From: Stenotrophomonas koreensis
Lineage (GTDB): Bacteria > Pseudomonadota > Gammaproteobacteria > Xanthomonadales > Xanthomonadaceae
Assembly (NCBI RefSeq): GCF_001431525.1
Contig: NZ_LDJH01000006.1
Location: 186,001-250,000, forward strand
Length of the DNA stretch: 64,000 bases
Direction: 5' to 3'
The position numbers and the translations under genes were made by a program. Of this stretch, positions 43,714 to 54,300 are shown in pieces. The notes below the pieces were generated by a model. That model saw only the letters and a list, made by a program, of their open reading frames with translations. It did no database searches and was not told the DNA's origin. Each line of letters starts with the position of its first letter. Position 1 is the stretch's first letter.

Positions 43714-43898
43714 GGCGCTGGCCCCGGCCAACGCCTTGCTGCCGGCTGCCATGCCGGTCAAACCGCTGTGCGTATCCGTTGCGGGGCCGTTGCCGGGCTA
43801 CAAACGATAGGGGGCCGTTGTGCAGGTCGTGTGGCGGCTCCCTCCAACCCGGTTCCTGTTGCGCCTTCTTCCTCTCCCCCCTTTTCGAGTGTTCCCCC

Positions 43899-44924
<1,026 letters not shown>

Positions 44925-44984
44925 AGGGATGCCGGCACCGGCGCGGGCGTATGCCTGACGCCGGTTGCTGGGTATATTTGTGCG

Positions 44985-46961
44985 ATGAATAAACGGGCAC
45001 GGGGCGCAAGGCGCCCGCTTCAAGGCGCGATCGCGCTGGTTCTGGCGCTGGGTTCCAATGCCGCAATGGCCTTGGGCCTGGGTGACATCCGCGTATTGTC
45101 CCAGCCGGGCCAGCCCTTGCTGGCCGAAATTCCGGTGGTCAGTGCCGATCCGGGCGAGCTGGAAGCGGCAAAGGTCGCGTTGGCCTCGCCGGCCACCTTT
45201 GCCCGCGTCGGCCTGGAGCGTCCTTCCGGGTTGATCAGCGCGCTGCAGTTTGATTTTGCCCAGGATGCGCAGGGGCGGGCGGTGATCCGCGTGCGCAGCG
45301 CCACGCCGGTCGATGTGCCGGTGGTGAGCTTCCTGATCGAGGTCGACTGGGGCCGCGGCAGGCTGGTGCGCGAGTATTCGGCACTGGTGGACCGTCCGCA
45401 TACCGCCGCAGCGATCCAGGCACCGCAGATCCAGGCGCCGAGCCTGGCGCCTTCCAACACCATCGTGCGCGAACCCGGGGCGGCTGCCCCCGTTGCCCTT
45501 GCGCCGATGCCACCGGCACCCGCGCCGGCTGCTGCGCCCACGCCCACAGTGGCCGCCGCGCCGCGCCCGGCGGCGGTCGCCGCACCGGCATTGCCGCCCA
45601 GCGGGGTGATCGCCGTGCAGGCCGGGCAGACCCTGTCGCAGATCGCCAGCGACGTTGCGCGTGGCAGCCAGGCCAATCTGGAGCAGGCCATGGTGGCCCT
45701 GCTGCAGGCCAACCCGCAGGCATTCATCGGCGGCAACATCCACCGCCTGCGCAGTGGTGCACAGCTGCAACTGCCCGATGCCCAGGCCCTGGCCGGTGTC
45801 GGCGCAGCGCAGGCGCGGGCGATCGTGCGCGAACAGACCGGCCAGTGGCAGCAGGCCCGGCGTCCGCTGCCGCAGCCCGCGGTGGCCCCGCCGGCAACCG
45901 CACCGGCAACGCCGGCCGCGGCGCCCGTTGCGGCCGTCCAGTCCAGTGGTGCCCGTCTTGAAATCGCCCCGGCCGTGGCCGTGGATGAAGCCGCTACGGC
46001 GAGCGTATCGGGCACCGAAGCCGGTGCCCAGGGAGACATGCTGGTGAGTGAGCAATTGCGTCAGGCCCGCGAAGATCTGGCCACCCGGGATGCCGAGTTG
46101 GCCGAGCTGCGCGAGCGCGTGGCCGAACTGGAAAAGCTGCGTGAGCAGCAGTCGGCGTTGATCGCGCTCAAGGACAATGAAATGGCCGCCGCACAGAAGC
46201 AGGTGGCCGACAGCAATGCCCAGAGCCCGTCCGAGGCAGGAGGGGCTGCGGCGTGGATCTGGGGCGGCGGCCTGCTGCTGCTCGGTGCCGCCTTTGCCGC
46301 GTGGCTGGCACGCCGGCGCAAACCGCGCGCGTTGCCGCCCTTGTCGGCCAGCGCCGCCGCCGAGCAGCCGCTGGATCAGCCTGCAGTGGCCGATGCTGCG
46401 CCTGAGCGGGTGGATGCCGAACAGCTGATTTCCGCCCTGCAGGCAACATCCGGGCAGCCGGCGAGCACTCCGGAGCCGCCGCAGGCAGCGCAGATCGATG
46501 ATGCCCCGGCGATGCCAGCGGCTGCTGCGCCGCTGCAGGTCTTGCCGTTGCCGGCACAGGACGTGGCGGTTGCCGGGCCGGAAGTCCCGGACACGGATTT
46601 GCCGTCCCCTGCCGATGTCACTGAGGACCTGGCGGCCAAGCCGCCGGTCAATCAACCGGTCAATCCGCCGCTGCGGCCTGATGTGGTGTTTGATCCGTTC
46701 CAGCTGCCGGCCAACGAGCGCGAGCTGCCGATGACCGATGCCACGCTGGCAGATGACAGGCTGCTGCCGGCGCAGGGCGACGGGCAGTCCCCGCCTGCCG
46801 GCTTGCCGGTGCCCGGCAGTCGCGAGCGCCTGGAACTGGCCATTGCCTATCTGGACCTGGGCGATGCCGATACCGCGCGCACCCTGCTGGAAGAAGTGGC
46901 CGCCGCCGGTGACGGTGCCGCGCGCGATCAGGCGGTGGAATTGCTGGGGCGTCTGGGCTGA
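44985..46961 (+). CDS. fimV: FimV-like pilus assembly and polar localisation protein
   Basis: A 658-residue membrane protein. The signal peptide ends after AAMALGLG (residue 29). The conserved FimV N-terminal domain includes [20 protein letters not shown] and [20 protein letters not shown] Pro/Ala linker precedes a LysM-like domain (about 200-265), a coiled coil (about 350-405), one transmembrane helix (about 421-445) and an acidic cytoplasmic tail. The tail ends in the FimV C-terminal motif [20 protein letters not shown]. It is shorter than Pseudomonas FimV (about 900). FimV binds peptidoglycan and organises polar type IV pilus machinery. Confidence 0.92.
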   Translation: MNKRARGARRPLQGAIALVLALGSNAAMALGLGDIRVLSQPGQPLLAEIPVVSADPGELEAAKVALASPATFARVGLERPSGLISALQFDFAQDAQGRAVIRVRSATPVDVPVVSFLIEVDWGRGRLVREYSALVDRPHTAAAIQAPQIQAPSLAPSNTIVREPGAAAPVALAPMPPAPAPAAAPTPTVAAAPRPAAVAAPALPPSGVIAVQAGQTLSQIASDVARGSQANLEQAMVALLQANPQAFIGGNIHRLRSGAQLQLPDAQALAGVGAAQARAIVREQTGQWQQARRPLPQPAVAPPATAPATPAAAPVAAVQSSGARLEIAPAVAVDEAATASVSGTEAGAQGDMLVSEQLRQAREDLATRDAELAELRERVAELEKLREQQSALIALKDNEMAAAQKQVADSNAQSPSEAGGAAAWIWGGGLLLLGAAFAAWLARRRKPRALPPLSASAAAEQPLDQPAVADAAPERVDAEQLISALQATSGQPASTPEPPQAAQIDDAPAMPAAAAPLQVLPLPAQDVAVAGPEVPDTDLPSPADVTEDLAAKPPVNQPVNPPLRPDVVFDPFQLPANERELPMTDATLADDRLLPAQGDGQSPPAGLPVPGSRERLELAIAYLDLGDADTARTLLEEVAAAGDGAARDQAVELLGRLG

Positions 46962-46990
46962 GTCCCGGCGGTTTTCAAGGGACGTTGCTG

Positions 46991-47776
46991 ATGCGTTACG
47001 CGGCAGGAATCGAATACGACGGCAGCGCCTTCAAGGGTTGGCAGTTTCTGGGCGAGGGTGGCCCGAGCGTGCAGGCGGCACTGGAGCAGGCGCTGTCCTC
47101 GGTGGCCGATGTCCCGGTGAGCGTGATGTGCGCCGGGCGCACCGATGCCGGTGTCCACGGCCAGTGCCAGGTGGTGCATTTTGATACCGAGGCCGTGCGC
47201 GACCCGCGTGCCTGGACCCTGGGCACGACCACCCGGCTGCCGCCGGAAGTGGCGGTGCGCTGGTGCCAGCCGGTCAGTGCCGATTTCCATGCGCGCTTTT
47301 CGGCGCGGGCGCGGCGCTACCGCTACCGCATCCTCAACCGCGCAGTACGTCCGGCCCTGGGCCGTCAGTTGCTGAGCTGGGAGCGCCGGCCGCTGGATGC
47401 ACAGGCAATGCACGAGGCGGCGCAGGCGCTGCTGGGCGAAAACGATTTTTCCGCCTTCCGCTCGGCCGAATGCCAGGCCACGCATGCGCGCCGCAACCTG
47501 CAGGCGATCAGCGTGCATCGCGATGGTGAGGTGGTCGAGCTGCAGGTACAGGCCAATGCCTTCCTGCACCACATGGTGCGCAACTTGGTCGGTTCGCTGT
47601 GCCTGGTCGGCAGTGGCGAGCGTCCGCGCGAATGGATGGCCGAACTGCTGGCCGGACGTGACCGCAACAAGGCCGGCCCGACCGCGCCGTCGGCCGGGCT
47701 GGTGTTTGTCGGCCCGCTGTATCCGGCGCTGTGGCAGTTGCCCGACGAAGTGACCGACCCGGCGCTGCAGCCATGA
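46991..47776 (+). CDS. truA: tRNA pseudouridine(38-40) synthase TruA
   Basis: A 261-residue enzyme. I chose ATG 46991 because AAGGGA lies 7 bases upstream and [18 protein letters not shown] is the usual start. The catalytic Asp52 is in [36 protein letters not shown] and [15 protein letters not shown] are also conserved. It modifies uridines in the anticodon arm of many tRNAs. It overlaps trpF by four bases, a linkage common in Gammaproteobacteria. Confidence 0.96.
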   Translation: MRYAAGIEYDGSAFKGWQFLGEGGPSVQAALEQALSSVADVPVSVMCAGRTDAGVHGQCQVVHFDTEAVRDPRAWTLGTTTRLPPEVAVRWCQPVSADFHARFSARARRYRYRILNRAVRPALGRQLLSWERRPLDAQAMHEAAQALLGENDFSAFRSAECQATHARRNLQAISVHRDGEVVELQVQANAFLHHMVRNLVGSLCLVGSGERPREWMAELLAGRDRNKAGPTAPSAGLVFVGPLYPALWQLPDEVTDPALQP

Positions 47777-48429
47777 GCCTCACCCGGACCCGGATCAAGT
47801 TCTGTGGCATGACCCGCGCCGGTGACGTGCGCCTGGCTGCCGAGCTGGGGGTGGATGCGATCGGCCTGATCTTTGCCTCGGGAAGCAAGCGCCAGCTCAG
47901 CCTGGCCCAGGCGCAGGGACTGCGTGCGGCGGTGCCGCCGCTGGTGGATGTGGTGGCGCTGTTCCGCAACAACAGCGCTGAACAAGTGCGCCAGGTGCTG
48001 CGCCTTGTGCGGCCGAGCCTGCTGCAGTTCCATGGCGAGGAAGAGGAGGCGTTCTGCGCCAGCTTCCAGTGGCCGTGGCTCAAGGCAGTGGCGATGGGGG
48101 GCGGCCACCGCGTGCAGGCGTGTGACCTGCTGCAGCGTTTCCCCTCGGCCAGTGGCCTGCTGCTGGACAGCCATGCGCCCGGCGGCAGTGGTGGCAGCGG
48201 CCAGGCCTTTGACTGGGACCAGGTGCCCGAGGGGTTGCACCGTCCGTTCCTGCTGGCCGGTGGCATCGGCCCGGACAACGTCGCCGAGGCAATCATGCGC
48301 ACCCGTCCCTGGGGGGTGGATGTTTCCAGTGGCATCGAGGCCGCGCCGGGGATCAAGGATGGCCAGAAGATGCGCGCCTTCGTCGAACAGGTACGCCTGG
48401 CCGACCAGCAACTGGCCTGCCAGGGCTAG
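47773..48429 (+). CDS. trpF: Phosphoribosylanthranilate isomerase
   Basis: A 218-residue TIM-barrel enzyme starting at ATG 47773, overlapping the truA stop. The general-base Cys is in [13 protein letters not shown] and the general-acid Asp in [20 protein letters not shown]. Phosphate-binding [14 protein letters not shown] and [16 protein letters not shown] follow. It catalyses the Amadori step of tryptophan synthesis. In this family I expect trpF to sit close to trpBA; here the five-gene flotillin/TelA operon lies between them. Confidence 0.96.
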   Translation: MSLTRTRIKFCGMTRAGDVRLAAELGVDAIGLIFASGSKRQLSLAQAQGLRAAVPPLVDVVALFRNNSAEQVRQVLRLVRPSLLQFHGEEEEAFCASFQWPWLKAVAMGGGHRVQACDLLQRFPSASGLLLDSHAPGGSGGSGQAFDWDQVPEGLHRPFLLAGGIGPDNVAEAIMRTRPWGVDVSSGIEAAPGIKDGQKMRAFVEQVRLADQQLACQG

Positions 48430-48486
48430 GGTTGCACTGGCGCACAGTTCTGTCGCCGCCGGGCGATACGGCGGTGGCAGTTGCTC

Positions 48487-48492
48487 TATGAT
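48487..48492 (+). promoter_or_regulatory. Possible -10 element of the flotillin/TelA operon
   Basis: TATGAT is the best -10 match in the 148 bases between trpF and the operon. No clear -35 accompanies it, so an activator or another sigma factor may be needed. Confidence 0.3.
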
Positions 48493-48577
48493 CGTCCGCT
48501 GCATTGCCGGGATAAGGCAGGGCTGACCTGCCAGCACCGCTGGCCAGGGGGGATCACCGGGGTCACAAGGAGGTTGT

Positions 48578-49258
48578 ATGCAGCTTTTCCTGCAGGTCGT
48601 GCTGGCGTATCCAACGTTGCCGCTGAGCATCGTGCTGACCGTGTGCCTGCTGTACTGGCTGCTGGTGGCTGGCGGCCTGCTGGGTGATGGCCTGGGCCTG
48701 GAGGCTGGCGATGGCCTGGAGCTCGATGCCGGTACCCATGGCCTGGCTGCGATGCTGGCCCGCTTCGGTCTGGGCGGCGCACCGTTGATGCTGGTGCTGA
48801 GTCTGTTGACCTTCTTTGCCTGGACCCTGGTCTACCTGCTGCAGCTGCTGGTGCTGCAGCCGCTGCCGGATCTGCTGCGCTGGCTGCTGGGAAGCGCGGC
48901 GCTGCTGCTGGCTCCGCTGCTGGCGGCCTTTCCCACGGCGGTGGTCCTGCGTCCGCTGCGCCTGCTGCTGCTGCGCCTGCGCCCGGCGGCACAGCGGTCC
49001 CTGCTCGGGCGCGTGGCCGTGGTCAGCTCGCCCGAGGTCACCGCCCAGCAGGGCCGGGCAATGCTCGCCGACGGCGGCGCCGGCCTGTTGCTCCAGGTGC
49101 GCAGTGCACAGGGAACGACCCTGCTGCGCGGCCAGGCAGTGTTGCTGGTGGAGTACGACCGGCAGGCGTATTGCTATCACGTAGTGCCCGCTGATGCGTT
49201 GGAACCGGCATCGGCATCAAGGTCTTTATTTGAATCTGGCGACAAGGAGAGCAGTTGA
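48578..49258 (+). CDS. YqiJ/NfeD-like inner-membrane protein, flotillin partner
   Basis: A 226-residue protein with a strong AAGGAGG site before ATG 48578. Hydrophobic helices lie at about 12-34, 65-95 and 98-122. From about residue 140 the chain turns into a small beta-rich domain (LLGRVAVVSSPEV, GGAGLLLQVRSAQGTTLLRGQAVLLVEYD), fitting the OB fold of NfeD/YqiJ proteins. These are encoded next to flotillins and are needed for their assembly or placement in the membrane. The stop overlaps the flotillin ATG by one base (TGATG), so the pair is co-translated. The family match is by layout and context; the sequence itself is diverged. Confidence 0.75.
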   Translation: MQLFLQVVLAYPTLPLSIVLTVCLLYWLLVAGGLLGDGLGLEAGDGLELDAGTHGLAAMLARFGLGGAPLMLVLSLLTFFAWTLVYLLQLLVLQPLPDLLRWLLGSAALLLAPLLAAFPTAVVLRPLRLLLLRLRPAAQRSLLGRVAVVSSPEVTAQQGRAMLADGGAGLLLQVRSAQGTTLLRGQAVLLVEYDRQAYCYHVVPADALEPASASRSLFESGDKESS

Positions 49259-51225
49259 TGAGCATGGCTGTGTATGCACCGTTTGTGATCGGTGTCGGTG
49301 GTTTGCTGGTGGTCCTGGTCGGTCTTGCCGGCCTGTTCAAGGCGTTCTACCGCAAGGTGGACCAGGGCGTGGCGCTGATCGTCAACGACATGAGCGCCAC
49401 GCCGAAGGTGCATTTCACCGGCGCCCTGATCATCCCGGTGCTGTACCGCGCCGAGCTGATGCGCATCAGCCTGATCACCCTGCAGATTGATCGTCGCGGC
49501 AAGGAAGGGCTGATCTGTCGCGACAACATGCGTGCCGACATTGCCGTGGCCTTCTACCTGCGGGTCAATGAAACCCAGGAGGACGTACTGCGCGTGGCCA
49601 AGGCCATCGGCGCGGACCGTGCTTCGGACAAGCATGCGGTCGATGAGCTGTTCAATGCCAAGTTCTCCGAGGCGCTGAAGACGGTCGGCAAGAAGTTCGA
49701 GTTCACCGAGCTGTTCGAAAAGCGCCAGGAATTCCGCGATGAAATCATCAAGGTGATCGGCAACGACCTCAATGGCTATGTGCTGGAGGACGTGGCCATC
49801 GACTACCTGGAGCAGACCCCGAAGGCGCTGCTGGACCAGAGCAACATTCTCGATGCCGAAGGCATCCGCAAGATCACCGAGCTGACCGCACGCCAGAACG
49901 TGATCACCAACGAGCTGGAGCAGAACGAGAAGCTGGCCATCAGCAAGAAGAACGTCGAGGCCCGCGAGGCGCTGCTGGCGCTGGAGCGGCAGCAGGCCGA
50001 GGCCGAGGCCCGCCAGCGCCGCGAGGTGGAGACCGTGCGTGCGCGCGAAGAGGCCGAGACGCTCAAGGTGCAGGAGGAGCAGCGCCTGCTGGCCGAGAAC
50101 GCACGCATCGAAGCCCAGCAGCTGATCGAGATCCGCGACCAGAACCGCCTGCGTGAAGTGGAAGTGGCCGAGCAGAACCGTCAGCGCGCGGTGGCCATCG
50201 AGGCCGAGCGGGTGGCACGCGCCCGCCAGCTGGAGCAGGTCACCACCGAACGCGAAGTGCAGCTGCAGGGGGTGGAGCGCGACAAGGTGGTCGAGCAGGG
50301 GCGGATGGATGTGGCCAACATCACCCGCGAGCGGATTGCCATCGACAAGACCGTGGCCATGGAGGAAGAGCGGATCAAGGAAGTGCGCCAGGTTTCCGAG
50401 GCCGACCGCCTCAAGCAGGTGACCATTCTGGAAGCGGAGGCCAAGGCCCAGGAACTGCTGGTGCGCGAGATCAAGGAAGCACAGGCCCGCGAGGCCTCGG
50501 CCCGGCACAAGGCGGTGGAAATCACCACCCTGGCCCAGGCCGAGTTCGAGGCTTCCGGCAAGCAGGCCGAAGCCAAGAAGCTGCTCGCCGAGGGTATCCG
50601 CGCCGAACGTGCCGCCCCGGGGCTGGCCGATGCGCAGGTACGTGAGGCCGGCGCGCTGTCGATCGAGAAGGTCGGCATTGCCGAGGCGCGGGTGATCGAG
50701 GCCAAGGCCGATGCCAACCTCAAGCAGGGCCATGCCGATGCCCAGGTGCTGGCGCAGACCCTGCAGGCCAAGGCGCAGGGCGAGGAGGCAATGGGGCGTG
50801 CGAAGGCGGCGGCGGCCGAATCGATCGGCAGCGCCGAGGCGACGGTGGTGGAAAAGCGTCTGTTTGCCGAGGCCGAAGGCCTGACCCGCAAGTTCCAGGC
50901 CATCGATGCGCTGAGCGACAAGGCACGTGGGCATGAGGAATTCCGGATGATGCTCGATACCAGCCTGAAGCAGGCACTGGCCTCGATCGATGCCGGCAAG
51001 GAAGTGTCCAGGGAAAACGCCGAGGTCATCGCCACCGCACTGCGCAATGCCGATATCGACCTGGTCGGCGGCGATGGCGGCATGTTCGAGAACCTGATCA
51101 AGGCGGTATCGCTGGGCAAGTCGATTGAAGGCCTGGTCGACAAGAGCCCGATCGTGCAGGACCTGATGCAGCGCTACCTGGGCGTGGCGCGGCCGCAGGC
51201 GCTGGACCTGGAAAAGGCGGACTGA
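49258..51225 (+). CDS. Flotillin (YqiK-type SPFH protein)
   Basis: A 655-residue protein; ATG 49258 has AAGGAG 8 bases upstream. A single membrane helix (about 8-30) is followed by the SPFH domain (about 30-200: FKAFYRKVDQGVALIVND, ICRDNMRADIAVAFYLRVN, NDLNGYVLEDVAIDYLEQT). A very long Glu/Arg/Ala/Gln-rich coiled coil runs from about 200 to 600, followed by a C-terminal ring-forming part (LVGGDGGMFENLIKAVSLGKS). E. coli YqiK is about 550 residues, so this one is longer. Flotillins make ring-shaped scaffolds in ordered membrane domains. Here it probably anchors the cytosolic ATPase and TelA proteins encoded next. Confidence 0.92.
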   Translation: MSMAVYAPFVIGVGGLLVVLVGLAGLFKAFYRKVDQGVALIVNDMSATPKVHFTGALIIPVLYRAELMRISLITLQIDRRGKEGLICRDNMRADIAVAFYLRVNETQEDVLRVAKAIGADRASDKHAVDELFNAKFSEALKTVGKKFEFTELFEKRQEFRDEIIKVIGNDLNGYVLEDVAIDYLEQTPKALLDQSNILDAEGIRKITELTARQNVITNELEQNEKLAISKKNVEAREALLALERQQAEAEARQRREVETVRAREEAETLKVQEEQRLLAENARIEAQQLIEIRDQNRLREVEVAEQNRQRAVAIEAERVARARQLEQVTTEREVQLQGVERDKVVEQGRMDVANITRERIAIDKTVAMEEERIKEVRQVSEADRLKQVTILEAEAKAQELLVREIKEAQAREASARHKAVEITTLAQAEFEASGKQAEAKKLLAEGIRAERAAPGLADAQVREAGALSIEKVGIAEARVIEAKADANLKQGHADAQVLAQTLQAKAQGEEAMGRAKAAAAESIGSAEATVVEKRLFAEAEGLTRKFQAIDALSDKARGHEEFRMMLDTSLKQALASIDAGKEVSRENAEVIATALRNADIDLVGGDGGMFENLIKAVSLGKSIEGLVDKSPIVQDLMQRYLGVARPQALDLEKAD

Positions 51226-51240
51226 ACGGAGTGCTGAGAG

Positions 51241-51266
51241 CGGCATGGCCAGCATTGGCCATGCCG
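51241..51266 (+). terminator. Perfect intra-operon hairpin between flotillin and ATPase genes
   Basis: CGGCATGGCCA and TGGCCATGCCG (11 bp, exact) flank a GCAT loop, 15 bases after the flotillin stop. Only GTTT follows. It could reduce read-through to the downstream three genes or protect the flotillin message end. Confidence 0.5.
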
Positions 51267-51324
51267 GTTTCCCGGTACGGGCGGAGGGGCGCCGACAAGG
51301 CGTGCAAGGCAGGAAGCGTGGAGC

Positions 51325-54300
51325 ATGTCAGAAATTCAGGATCAGGTGGCCAGCGGCGATACGGTGGATCAGGCAGTCGCCCTCGGCGGTGCCTACGAGG
51401 TACTGCGTCGACGGCTGGGTGAGCAGGGCCAGCAACTGCAGGCCGCGGCCGAGGCGCTCAACCAGCAGCGTCTGGCCGAGTTCGGCGACAGCCGGATGGC
51501 GGTGCTGGGGCGCTTCCGCATCCGTTCCGAGAACAACGCCGTTGGCCGCGACGTGGTCCAGGTGGGCAATGACTGCCTGCTGTTCGGCTACAACGTCTAT
51601 ATCGGGCTGAAGAGCCAGACCCGGGTCGAGGATGTGTTCAGCCTGTATCGCCTGGTCCAGGGCGCTGACGGCTATGACGTGACCCCGGTCGATCCGGCCG
51701 GCAGCTTCCTGGGCCAGCCGGAATTCGTGCGCGATTTCACCGACCTGTACGCCTACTACAAGCATGCCCGGCTGTTGCAGCTGATCGTGCGCGACGGGCG
51801 CCTGCTGGCCGCCTTCCAGATCGGCGAGCGCAGCACCGATGTGCGCGTGTTCCGTTGGTCGCTGGCTCCCGATGGCCGGCTGGAGTACCTGGATTCGCGC
51901 GGCGAGCGCGACATCGTGCTGCCGCCCCCCTTTGATTTCGAGTGGACCCGGGCCGGGCGCGAGATGATGGTCAATGGCCGCCATCCGCACCTGAACATCC
52001 TGGACACGCTGTTCGTGGAGACCCTGGGCGGGGATCTGACCATCAAGGTGGAGAACAACACCGATACCGGGCAGGGGATCTACAGCGAGCCGGTCGAGGA
52101 TGCGACCCAGTCGCTGGATGATGCGCAGATCGAATTTGCCCAGCTCGGCACCCTGATCCTGCTGCGCGTACTGCCCTATCGTGAAACCCAGTGGCGCGGG
52201 CTGATCTACAACAGGCTCACCGGCCAGGTGCTGCGCAACGATGCCATTGTCCAGGCCTGTGTGCAGCTGCCCGAGGACCATGGTGTGATCTTTCCTGGCG
52301 GCTGTTACCTGCAAAGCGGGGAGTACCGCCAGTTCGAGGCCGGCCTGGAGGGGATGCAGTTCAAGCGCTGCATCCGCTCGCCCAATGGCGAGGATGTGCT
52401 GTACATCTTCTACGACCGTGAGCAGGGGCGCTCGGCATTGCTGGTCTACAACACCATTGCCCGCAGCCTGCAGAACCCGGTCATCGGCCATGGTTATGCC
52501 CTGCTGGCCGATGGCCGGCTGGTGCTGTTCCATGCCGAAGGGGATGCGCCGACCCGGATCCATCCGATGCAGGTCTGGCAGACGCCTTTCTACAGTGACG
52601 AGCATGCCGCCAGCCGCCCGGCCAGCAACACCTTCCTGGGGGCAATCGGCAACGCCGAGCTGGTGCGTGGCATTTCCAACCTGCTGTCGGTGGCGCGCAG
52701 CATTGCCAGTCCGGAAGTGTCGCTGCCGCGCTACCAGCGGCTGGTGGCCCAGGCGCGCAGCCTGTTTGACAGCCATCACTGGCTGGACAGCCCGCACTGC
52801 GGGGACATGTCCAAGCTGCTGCATGCCATCAGCAGCACCGGCGAAGCGGTACTGGACGAGTTCGAGAAGGTCCAGTCCATCGCCGCGCAATCTGCCCAGG
52901 GCATGGCCCAGGCCGGGCACGACCATCGTGCCCTGATGGCACGGCTGCAGCCGGAGAACTGGCAGCAGGTCGATGAATTCGTCCAGGCGCTCACCGCGAT
53001 CGGCCAGCAGCGCGGCCAGCTGCTGGCCACCCGTGAGTTGCGCTACATCGATACCGCGGCCATCGATGCCATGCTCGCTGCCCTGCAGCAGGCCGGCGAG
53101 CAGGTCGGGGCGGCAACGGGACGCTTTCTGGCCAGCGACAGCGCCCTGCAGCCGTTCAACCAGCGCCTGCAGCAGCTGGATGCGGCCGCACAGGCAGCAG
53201 ACAGTGCGCGCGAGATCGCCGAGCAGCTGGCGCAGATGCAGGCGATGGCCGCTGACCTGGACATGCTGGGCGAGTTGATGGCCAGCCTGCATATCGACGA
53301 TGCCAGCCTCCACACCCGGGTGGTGGAATCGATCTCGGCCCTGTATGCCCGCCTGAACCAGGCACGCGCGCGTGCCGAGCAGCGCCGGCGCAGTGCCGGC
53401 AGTGCGGAGAACATCGCCCGGTTTTCTGCCCAGTTCGCGCTGCTGGAGCAGGCGATGGCCAGTGCGCTGGTCCAGGCCACCGATCCGGAAAGGGCCGACG
53501 AGCAGCTCTCGCGCCTGCTGGTGCAGCTGGAGGAGCTGGAAGGCCGGTTTGGCGAGCATGAGCAGTTCCTGGCCGATATCGTCGACAAGCGGCAGGAACT
53601 GCTGGAGGCATTTGACAGCCACAAGCAGTCCTTGCTGGACCAGCGACAGCGCAAGGCGCGTGCCGTGCTGGAGGCGGCCGACCGGTTGCTGGAGGGCCTG
53701 CCACGCCGCGCCGAGCGCTTCGAGCATGCCGAAGCGCTGCATGCCTTCTTTGCCGGCGACCCGCTGGTGCTCAAGCTGCATGAACTGAGCGAGCGCCTGC
53801 GCCAGTACCACGACAACGTCAAGGCCGACGACATCCAGGCCCGGCTCAAGGCCATTGCCGACCAGGCCGTGCGTGCGCTGCGTGACCGCAGCGAGCTGTA
53901 CGAGGCCGGCGGCAATGTCATCAAGCTGGGGCCGCGCCACCGTTTCAGCGTCAACAGCCAGGCGCTGGATCTGACCCTGGTCCCGCACGGGCAGCAGCTG
54001 GCCGTGCATCTGACTGGCACCGATTACCTGCAGGTCATCCAGGACCCGGAGCTGGAGCAGGGGCGTGCCTATTGGCAGCTGAGTCTGGATTCGGAGTCGC
54101 CGGTGCTGTACCGCGGTGAGTATCTGGCCGGCAGCATCTGGTTGGCGGCACGTGCCGGCAGCGACGGCCTGGACATGCCCCGGCTGCAGCAGGCGGCCGC
54201 TGATCCGGCGCAACTGCAGCAGCTGGTGCGCGATTTTGCCGCGCCGCGTTACCGTCAAGGCTATGAACGTGGCATCCATGACCACGATGCGCAGCGGATC

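Noticed and set aside
43714-43898. Riboswitch or leader upstream of asd
   Set aside because: The region is 185 bases, but I cannot find a lysine-riboswitch core or a clear attenuator; only scattered GC-rich stems.
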